Positions 55,387 to 64,000 of a stretch of DNA of 64,000 nt are shown here, piece by piece. A model generated the notes under the pieces. It was given only the letters and a program-made list of their open reading frames with translations. It was not told where the DNA came from and did not search any database. The translations under genes were made by a program, and so were the position numbers. Within the stretch, counting starts at the first letter, position 1. Every line of letters begins with the position of its first letter. Source of the stretch: Pocillopora verrucosa (Eukaryota; Cnidaria; Anthozoa; Scleractinia; Pocilloporidae); the NCBI RefSeq assembly GCF_036669915.1, contig NC_089318.1, positions 22,962,725 through 23,026,724 of the forward strand. Direction: 5' to 3'.

Positions 55387-55773
55387 TCAGGTCAGCTGTT
55401 GGTATTGAGAAGCGATGGCCTGTGTAAGGAGCGGTTGTAATACAGGACTTAGTGCAGTAACTTGTTTGAGTTGATCGAGCGTCATAAAAACCATTCCTGT
55501 CGCCATTCTACATTTCGAACAAACTGTTACGGCACTTTTGATTAACAGCCGTTTAGATATCTCCACTGACCCATGGTCTTTGCTTGAGGAAACAGTTATT
55601 CCAATAAGTCTGCTTTTGTTTACTGTGATCCATTTCACGGAACTGTGCACAGAAATTGTCGCGACACCGAATCCCTCTTCGCGGAAGTCATGTTGATGAT
55701 TCGGGCAGCTGTATGTCGTTTCCAGAACAAGAAGAAGGATTATTAATTTGCGTAGCACTTGATTTCCGATCAT
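55387..55773 (-). CDS. SCX: small secreted protein with CP..H.H and CxxC motifs, copy C
   Basis: 128 residues, single exon. Residues 1-20 are a signal peptide (LIILLLVLETT). A mature part follows with SCPNHQHDF (Cys23, His26, His28), a beta-rich middle (KWITVNKSRLIGITVSSS), VCSKC (Cys85, Cys88) and a Gln/Leu-rich tail without an ER signal. The CP-x-x-x-H then CxKC order resembles the C-terminal half of ERC, so the two may share a zinc-binding fold. Function unknown. Confidence 0.7.
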   Translation of the reverse strand: MIGNQVLRKLIILLLVLETTYSCPNHQHDFREEGFGVATISVHSSVKWITVNKSRLIGITVSSSKDHGSVEISKRLLIKSAVTVCSKCRMATGMVFMTLDQLKQVTALSPVLQPLLTQAIASQYQQLT

Positions 55774-55887
55774 GATTACTATTCCGTCGAAAACTTTTTG
55801 CTATTTCGGAGCGGACCAGTTCTTGCCACGAAGTCGAGACAAGTCCTCTGGGACTTCAATTCCATAAATAATGAATTCCGGTCTTGC

Positions 55888-55897
55888 GAAAACGAAA
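55888..55897 (-). promoter_or_regulatory. IRF-like element upstream of SCX (unit C)
   Basis: GAAAACGAAA (GAAANNGAAA core, extended by GGAAA) 115 bp upstream of the SCX start. In unit A the matching site reads gcgcaaacgaaagg and has lost the first half. Confidence 0.33.
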
Positions 55898-56520
55898 GGA
55901 AATCAAGTAAGGTGAACTAAGAGTAAAGTCCACCAAAAGGGAAATTTCCCAGAACGGTTAGCCTCCAATCATGCGTAGTTGATTGTGTTACTTATCTCCT
56001 CATGCTTCGACCCCAGTCACTCGAGCATTTACCATGTTTACCGGTCGAATGTAGCAAGCGGGGCTGGCTTACGGTTACATAGTGATGCGGCTGTTGTATG
56101 CAAGGAGTCCATGAAAAAGCGACCAGCCTCCGTTTCTTCCCCGGTTACCGCGCGCAAGAGTATTTCTCGAACCTGCGACCAAGTGTTACCAGGAAGCGCG
56201 AACAGTGTAAGCAGCGGTCTTTCGCGTTCTTGCAACCACCCCCCCCCTTCTTTCCTCCCCGTCCTCCTCCCCCCTACACCAACCAAAAGAGAAAACCCCT
56301 GACTTCAGGTCAGTTTCTCAAAATTCCCGAGAATTTTACGGGCCCTCAAGATATAACTTTAAATCTAAATTTCTAAATTTTTAGGGCATTGTATAGCAGG
56401 TCTTAATATGAAATAAGTCATTCCTTTTCTCTTCCTCTAGTTATTTTCATTGTCATATTTTTCAACAAATCTCAATCAAGCGTGTGTGGAAGGCGCACAA
56501 AAAGCCAGATGAGTAGAAAA
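55898..56520. other. Tail of unit C, up to the array boundary
   Basis: Promoter flank of SCX and low-complexity C-rich tract (near 56238-56275). Then sequence matching B 31930-32155 up to gatgagtagaaaa, after which homology ends. No gene supported. Confidence 0.5.
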
Positions 56521-59345
56521 CCAATCTCTTTCCCGGTGCCCTCATTCCCTTGAGCAGCGGTCAGGAGCGGGGCACAGGCGCAGCAATGCGCAGATAGGGC
56601 GCACTGCTCAGAAAAACTTTCTCCTTGATTTAGAAGCATATAACCTGTGCTTCTGTTGTTATCTATCCCACGTGACAGCATTAAGTAACGATTAGCGTAT
56701 CATATTAATTGCCCGCTTCTAAAGCGCTCTCTTCTCATGGAACCCTTTAGTCTGTTTTTTTTTTCAGTGTTTGTGTGACTTACAATAGGATAGCGGATAG
56801 CGCAGAAAACTTAGAAACTGATACGATGTTACCAGCACAATAAATATCTGAATACGTCCCTTATCTCTCAAGATCAGATTTACGATTCTCCCTAGTCAGT
56901 GAATTTCATATTTTACCAAGATTAGCCATCCTCTCTTTAGTCAGAGTTACCGGGTCAGGGGGGGGAGCACCTTCTTCCTTCATTTCATTTATTTCTTTTG
57001 TCACCGAGCATTTTTATTTTGGGGTACTTGTCAAACGTTAAAGTCGACCGTATATTTCACTAGAGAGTACGAGCAATCACTCCTTTTCGGCGAAGTACAT
57101 TGCGTGGATTGAAAAGAATCTGCGAAAAAAGAATATGATGTTTGCGCACCGCTCGAAACTCTGGGAGCGTGGCGCACGAAAACCTAATTATGTATCAATC
57201 GCTATCATCTGTATAACAATGGGATGAATTGTTTTTAACAACAAAATCATCACCGATGTTTACATTTTGGAAGCGTATCAACAAAGGTGCCGCTGAAATA
57301 TGATTTGTTCATCTCGGAAAACCACGATAATCCTATCTTGCGGGGGTAATAGATTTGACTACGGGGTATTTTATTAGTCTCCCGATGATAATTGGCCGAA
57401 ATTTGTAAATTATATAAACAAATAATTTGGAGCGTGATGTATCTAGACGGACAATCAAAGAAAAGGTTGATAAAACGGTCGCTCCTTTTCACTTAAAGAT
57501 GATTAATGATCTTTCTCTTTTTTTTTCGAACTTTATTTTTATCGAAGATTATTATTATCCGGACAAACCGCAGCACTACGTCAAAGCACAATTAAATAAG
57601 GGTTATAAATCATTTATCTCACAGGTTTAACATTCCTGGGATTTTTGTCACTGTCTTTTTAGGTCTTGTTACTCTGGCGGAATTACTAACAGTGATGTCA
57701 GAACTCAATTTTATGTTGATGATATGAACAAGAGACGGATTCCGCCAGAGACTTCCTACCAACTCGAAGTCACTGAATTAGTCAAGTTATTTAAGGGTAT
57801 AATTAGATCACAAGTACTTTTTTCAGTTTCGAATTCATTTGTCTAAGGGCCTCTACGAATGAGCTCGATCTCTCAAGTTTCATCCCAGTCCTGGAAATTA
57901 AGGAGGAGTATTACTAATAAGAAAGTTTTAAGTGCGGATACCGTTTTTGCAATGAAGATAGGTAATCCGCGTTTTCATTTTAACGGATCGAATTTTGAAC
58001 GGTGACGGAAATAGAAGTGTATCAAGATCTAGGAAATTAATACGGCCCACTGAGTTGACCGCTTTTAGTTCATCCTAAATTAAATTTTCCTTTCGAAAAA
58101 TAACGTGGCTAAATGTGAGCAAGGCAAGCAGGCTGAAAAAAAAATTACATTTCGAACAGAAGGCATTATTCAACCTGTTACCAGGCTCACGAGTTGAGGC
58201 CCCATGGAGTACTGGAGTCAACGACTGTAAAAAAGAGACCATGTTTTATTCATGTTGGTCCTCGGTGCCTTTGCAGTCTTTGTGGTCAGACGTTTGGTAG
58301 ATATGAAAGGATAAGTGGATAAGGAAAACAAAAGGAATAATATATCATAATCTGTGTAGTGTGATAGGTCTTAGTAACTTTGAATTAAGAAGGAAGAACT
58401 TGACAATTAACTGAAAGATTATACTGATGTGTACTGATTTGAAATAAAGATATTATATTCATGACCTCTTATTCTTTGAACTTATTCCTAAAAAAACGTT
58501 TTTTCAAAAAACAAACGAAACGAACGCAAATTAAACGAGGAAAAGGATACAAATTGTAACCTCGTGCCATGAAATAATCAATTTCTCTTGTAATGTACTT
58601 TTATATGTAAACCCTTCTTTTTTCAAGATTTTCCCACACAAAATGGCGGAAATACCTTCAAACAGAGTCATCGGATGGGTCGTCTTAGTAAATAAATTGA
58701 AAATTCGAAGTCACGTACTTACCAAGTGCCTTTCTGATGAGAGGCTCCAAAACAATACAAGCTACCGGAAATGTCTTTTCTTCTAACCTACATAACCGGA
58801 AGTGGGAATATTGAGGCAAAGGCGGGCGAAAAGTGCCGATGTAGCGAAGTGATCAATCGTACGATCTTCGTAAGGATTCGTGACTAAAGTGGAGAGACAA
58901 ATTTTTTTACTTCATATTGTATATCTTGCTATTTTTGACCTCTTGCGGCAATATTTACTCTCCCACTGTGTTATCTTTTGTCTTCAAAGAATGGCTGGCC
59001 TTGTTCGTGAAGTTGTTATAAGATTAAGAAGTTTTGTCACGCCGAAGTCGCGTAGATGACATCACAGGCCGAGCGACAAGTGGGGTCAAAATCTTAGCAC
59101 ACTTTTCGATGTTGCACTCGGAACTGGTCAAACCGCAGTGTGAATTGTTTCGCCCGTTCTGGCTTTCCGTCATGTGAGGATCAAACAAGATGCTTAACAT
59201 TCTATCCACTGAAATAGGAATTAGATCGGGGCGACAGATAGGAAGGTTTAGCCACTGAACGCGAGATTTTTCGGGTGACAGAAGAAAAATTCGCTCGCGC
59301 CCAGGAAATTTGACCGCTACTTCTTGTTCTCAAGTTTTAGTAAGG
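56521..59345. other. Single-copy flank between the array and the PLEKHH-like gene
   Basis: No resemblance to the cassette. An orphan open stretch at about 57664-57846 (+), preceded by a pyrimidine-rich TTTTTAG, encodes a peptide with CYSGGITNSDV and FYVDDMNKRR that I do not recognise; it could be an exon. A GTAAGT donor on the minus strand near 58720 hints at a divergent transcript. The last kilobase is the presumed promoter of the PLEKHH-like gene. Confidence 0.4.
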
Positions 59346-62300
59346 ATGGATAATTCGTCAAGAACTAACGGACCGCAAGTGTGTTCTACAGAAGTCGGAG
59401 AAAATGAGATTGACTACAGACAAAGATGTAAATATCTGGAAAACCAACTGGAAAAATTTCGCGAGCAGGCGACGAAAGTTCGCGAAGTCATTGGGCAAAA
59501 GGTAAATTGTAGTTTTCTGTTCTGTGACTATTATATTTAAATCTACTGTTCGAATCGCTCCATCACATTTATCGAATGGCTTTATTTGTTTCTTTGTTTT
59601 CACAGTATTCTTCGCGGTTTGGTATGATATAACTTATCTCGAAAGATCTTGATCATGAGTTAGTAGCGTTGTGTATATAGTTATGTTTGTATTCAAATTA
59701 TGCCCAGCTGATCGATAATAACAAGAACTTTGTTAAACATCCATGTGTCTTGAGAATGCCCTTTTAATCGCATTCTACCGTTACGATATTACTTTAAAAG
59801 GTGCGCATCTCTTCAACATTATCGCGGCAGCAAACAAGATTATATTCAAGCACAGCTATAGTCAACACCCATAGCGCGAGGTTGAGACAAACCGCCATTT
59901 AAGCAAAAATGAAATATGAGAGTAATATATTAAATTGAACTTGACACCTTTGATTTCAATGAAACGCGAATGTTTAGCACGGCTGAAATTCAGAGTAATT
60001 TTTATGGCTAGCATTAAAAGCTTGCGTTTTTAATCTAGCAAATGCGCTGTAAGTATTGCGATTCATCCCTGAGTGGATCAGAGGAGCTTGAATCAAGCCA
60101 ATTGAAAAGTCGACTTCCCAGCTGTTAATGATTCATGAATAGTTGTTTGCACACAAAACAGCATGCACATAATTTTACAAACATCGTGTTTGGCGAAATT
60201 CTGCTAAAACGCTCAAGGAAGCGAACACTTTTCTACACTGACATGGTGTCGCTGAAACGACATCTGCAGAAAACCGCACGTTGACAAGTTGTCGATTGCT
60301 TTCAATTTAGTCGTTAAACGATGAATGATTGGAATTTTTTCTACCAAAATAGCCTCGAGATTATTTAGAACTACATAATTATCTTAAGTATGGCGCTAAC
60401 AATGCCGAAGACAAGGGAAAATCAGATGAAATGTATTAGCAAGGTTGAAATGAAAGTGTATACACGTGTTCTTATGAGGAAAATATATACTGGAGCGTTT
60501 TTATTAGATGTAATGACATCAATGATCACCTCTTTCGAAGATGCAAAAAGATCATGTAGAATATCCGATTGTCTGTTCTTAAACTGCCCTAAATTTGATA
60601 CAAGATGTCTGAAAAAATATTTTTAGGAATCAAATACAACATATACTTAAGTTGATATTGAAACTACTTTATTTTGACAGTGAGGATTATGTAAATAATT
60701 TGTCTGTGCTACATATTTAACAGGCATGATTGAGCAGCTAACGTTTCAGATGCTTTTTATGTATTTACATGAAACTTTCAGTTTTGTGTTTAAAAATGGC
60801 TTCTGTTCAGCTTTTAATTTCTAATTCCAAAATTATCCTGTGTCTGGACTGTGTCTTGCACAATTGTCACCTTGGATGATATTATATTATTTTCAGTTTT
60901 AAGTTATACCTCTCCAGGAGTCTCAATAAAAGGCAATTGCTTGTTGACAGCATTTTACGGCATACTGCTCCTGCTTTCTATTTTCTTAACTTTTCAATTT
61001 TTTGCCATTTGTCACAGCTACATATATCAAATCTTGTTGAGGACCTTCTTTTGATATTATGATATTTGACACTGTTGACTAGCAATTGACATTTTTGTGC
61101 CTTTAAATTCAATCTGATTGGAACTACATGTATGCCATCATAATTTGAGTCATTTTTTTGGCATCTTTGAGTATCAGCTTTAAATCAAAACTTGAAACAA
61201 TCATTTGCAAGGAAAAATGAACACCAAAGAGGTAAGAGTTTGCCTAGAAAGGACAAGAATGGTTTAGAATGTAGGATATTAAACCCACTACATACAATTG
61301 ATAATCTTGAACAGGTTTGGCTTGATTTTAAAAAATGGGCAATCGGCACACGACCTACATGTATGTCTAGCCGAAGCTTGACAGCTTTCAAGGCTGTCTC
61401 TGTCTTCACTTCGTAATCATGCATGTTACATGATCAAACACACATAACTGTTACCTAGATTTTAGCCCCACATAAAACTGTCTGTTCTTGAGGGATTTTG
61501 TGATTATTAGGAGTAGTGACTGTTGCCTAAATTTTAGCCTTGCATGAAACTGTCTGATCTTGAGGGATTTTGTGATTATTAGGAGTAGTTTGGCTTTATT
61601 TGAAGAAGGTGGTGGAAGTTTCCTTGATTCTTACTGCTGTTAGATTTAGACTGTAAAGCAATTGATCCAATGTAATTTCCTTCTGGCACACAACAATGTG
61701 AAAATATGTCTCACAAATTTCACTAATGTAGCATCATTTGTGGTCATAAATCTATCCCAGATTATTGTGGTCAGCTCCATGTCTCGCATGTTACTACATT
61801 CCAATTCCTACTTATGGGCAAATAACAGAGAGGCCTCCATGTTTAGATAATCTCTTTCTACATTTTGTCTCTGAGACAAACTTTAGAAATAAATTCAGTT
61901 ATTAAGAAGGAGAATAGATGATTTCTACACCTATAGGGTATAATTTTCAAACCAGTTTGAAAGATTTGCTCTAACGGATTTGCTCTGACTAACAAAGAGT
62001 TAATGCTTGCAACGTCAGCTTTTGAATTTCAATGTCATGGCCAATTCACGTTAGTAAATTGGTTTATAAAGCCGAATTATCTTGTAATACTCTTCATCAA
62101 TACAGTGCCAAAGTTTCTTTAGAAACTTGCCAGCTTTATTCATTTGTTTGAGGTTAAGTTTAATGTATTGATTTTACAACAAAAGAAAACAAAGACAAAC
62201 CAATTTGAACAATGTCAGCATAGATTTTAGGCTGATATCAATCACTTAAATTGGTTTAAATATAGTTGATCACTTGTGCATAAAAACTGCATTCAAAAGA

Positions 62301-63974
62301 AGTGAAAAGTGGTTGTGTGACAACTGAGAGTGAGTTCTCAGGAAGCAATATATATGCTTTGGCTTCTTTTATTTTTTGTTCTTTTGCTCATCAAGTTAGG
62401 AAAAACAGAGAGTGAACCAAACATATTCACCTCAATTTGCGCAACAAGTTCATGTTCCCAACTGAACTAGTAATTGGGCTTGAATCTTTTTCAGGCCTTA
62501 TTTCAACTACTAGTTTACTTTTATAGTGTTCATAACTGTGAGGATCACCCATATTCGTTTCTTCTACTGCAGTGCACTTATATGATTTTCATATATTTAC
62601 AGTCATAAGTTCATGTTCATTTGCATCATATTATTGTTGTGGGCAATTTTTTTTCATGCATATATTAAGTGTTTTAAACAAGATTTGTTTGTGGCTAAAA
62701 CCTACTTAGTGTAGAGGTAGTTGTCATATTTTGAATCAGCAATTTTTTACTTGCAGCACCTTTACACTGTGTTAACTCTTTGCTAACACTGATTTAACAA
62801 TGTTTAATTTTATGTACTGCACTTCTAACATTGAAAATTGTTCAATTTTGTCTTACAAAGTTAAAAGGTATGGAAGAACAGGTGGCAACTGCTAATGCAA
62901 AAGCGTCAGAATCTGCCCAAGAGGTACTAATGCTAACACGTGATTCGTTAAACCTGTAGCACATGCAACTAAAACATTGATATTATAGATAGCCTTTTTT
63001 TATTTTTTAAACAAATAATTCTGATTTCTTTAATATGTACAGCTATAGATATATTTCACAAAGTTTGATCCTGAGTATGTTTCTTTTGCTATTTGTAGCT
63101 CTCGTACATAAAAATGTACCAAAGTGAGTCATTACCTTAATTTTCTGAACTGTTCTGCAGTATAACCCTGCTTTTCAGTTACTCATGAAATGATCTAACT
63201 AATTATAATGTATTAATAAAAATTTAGGTATACATGTAGTAACCACTCTTGAATTTTTGGACATGAAACAGATTAAAATTTACTTTTTAATTTGTTGTTT
63301 ATAACTTTGTTTATTGGCTTACCTCATTATCTTAACTGAAATCTATGTTCTTGGTGACATAGGGGTTGAAACTCTGTATGTAACTATAGAGGTGAAAAGC
63401 TGTTAATTGTTATTTCTGGCATTTTGAAAAGAAAACCTAGCATCTCTGGAACTAGGAGTTCTATTTGAATAACCCTGACAGGTTTGCTTTCCTGTTTGCA
63501 TCTCAGGTCCAGCATTTGGAGACATTGGTTTCAGCAAAAGAAGAAACAGTTGCACAGCTACAAGCAGAACTGGAAAATGAGGTATCATTATCAGTATTGA
63601 CCCTACTTCTTTGCTCAAGGGAGGGTTGGGAAGGGGGGAAACTTTGCAAATGAGGCTGCCCTAACCATCTCTTTTGTGAAGAAAAACCTTGTGATAGCTA
63701 CCTCAATTTGTTAGTTGCTTATACCTAGTATTGACCCTACTTCTTTGCTCAAGGGTGGGGTGGGAAGGAGGGAAACTTTGCAAATGAGACTGCCCTAACC
63801 ATCTCTTTTGTGAAGAAGAAACTTTGGGATAGGTACCTTAATTTGTTAGTTGCCTATACTTAGCAAAATATTTCTTAATATTTCACGCAGAAACAAAAGC
63901 GGCTCATCCGTGAAAGGGAAGTGGAAGAAAAAGCTGCTCGTATAAAGAGCTGGATGCATAAGAAGATTTCAGAG
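59346..63974 (+). CDS. PLEKHH1/2 (MAX-1)-like protein, first four coding exons (gene runs off the right edge)
   Basis: Exons 59346-59501, 62861-62923, 63507-63581 and 63891-63974 (52, 21, 25 and 28 codons) all have GT donors and are all phase 0. Together they encode a continuous coiled coil: DYRQRCKYLENQLEKFREQA, MEEQVATANAKASESAQE, HLETLVSAKEETVAQLQAEL and REVEEKAARIKSWMHKK. This matches the N-terminal coiled coil of the PLEKHH family, whose members continue with PH, MyTH4 and FERM domains and act in axon guidance and cytoskeletal control. Those later domains lie outside the window. ATG 59346 is the first in the frame; an in-frame TTG further up is rejected. The gene is single copy and unrelated to the array. 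Confidence 0.75.
61449..61592 (+). repeat. 72-bp tandem duplication in intron 1
   Basis: 61449-61520 and 61521-61592 share ttgagggattttgtgattat and flanking sequence with a few substitutions. Confidence 0.85.
63596..63863 (+). repeat. 134-bp tandem duplication in intron 3
   Basis: 63596-63729 and 63730-63863 are diverged direct copies starting attgaccctacttctttgct, just downstream of exon 3. Confidence 0.88.
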
Positions 63975-64000
63975 GTACTTTTAATCCAGAGATGTTTTTT

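Larger units (their letters stand above)
43573..56520. repeat. Tandem cassette unit C (truncated at right)
   Basis: This third copy starts at the same register as B. It carries TPR-CHAT, SP-1, ERC and SCX, all with open frames. Homology to B (near 31930-32155) continues to about 56520, at a shared sequence ending gatgagtagaaaa, and then stops. The lectin and hydrolase part of the cassette is missing, so this is the right boundary of the array. Confidence 0.9.

Noticed and set aside
56521..56690. GC-rich block just past the array boundary considered as a tRNA or structured RNA
   Set aside because: Partial self-complementarity only; no cloverleaf or known RNA motif could be fitted.
60390..60626. 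78-residue plus-strand frame inside intron 1 of the PLEKHH-like gene
   Set aside because: No splice or homology support, and composition is ordinary for an intron.

Overview
The window looks like nuclear DNA of an anthozoan cnidarian, most likely a stony coral. It is AT-rich, has GT-AG introns, and is full of short inverted-repeat elements of types I associate with coral genomes. It carries a PAN + EGF + SUEL-lectin gene and TPR-CHAT (TTC28-like) proteins, a family expanded in corals and anemones. No bacterial operon signals are seen. The species assignment is inference.

About 56.5 kb is a head-to-tail tandem array of one multigene cassette. Unit A (1-23221) is already inside the cassette at base 1, so the array continues to the left. 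Unit B spans 23222-43572. Unit C (43573-about 56520) is truncated. The cassette order is: TPR-CHAT gene (+), a small secreted protein called here SP-1 (-), a signal-peptide protein with a KDEL-like tail called ERC (+), a small secreted CxxC protein called SCX (-), exon-like blocks of an unrecognised multi-exon gene (+), a PAN-EGF-SUEL lectin gene (+), and a kynurenine-formamidase-like hydrolase (-). From about 56520 the sequence is single copy and contains the first four coding exons of a PLEKHH1/2 (MAX-1)-like gene that runs off the right edge.

The three TPR-CHAT genes are intact (1597, 1197 and 1637 residues). They differ almost only in the number of near-identical 40-residue TPR units (21, 11 and 22). 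All keep the His/Cys pair expected of a CHAT caspase-like protease. The small neighbours behave differently. Unit C keeps all three intact, unit A has all three broken by separate small lesions, and unit B keeps SP-1 but has lost ERC and SCX by clean deletions. The PAN-EGF-lectin gene and the unknown multi-exon gene are damaged in different places in A and B. The hydrolase is open in both copies, but its usual triad aspartate position is Gly or Ser.

Regulatory hints point to innate immunity. A GAAANNGAAA (IRF/ISRE-like) element lies 17 bp before a conserved splice donor upstream of every TPR-CHAT gene. A kappaB-like site sits about 90 bp upstream of ERC, and another GAAANNGAAA element lies about 115 bp upstream of SCX in unit C. 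The working hypothesis is an immune-inducible cassette: a TPR-CHAT protease with a rapidly changing sensor, plus small secretory-pathway proteins that may be substrates or effectors. Function is inference; the gene structures and lesions are read directly from the sequence.
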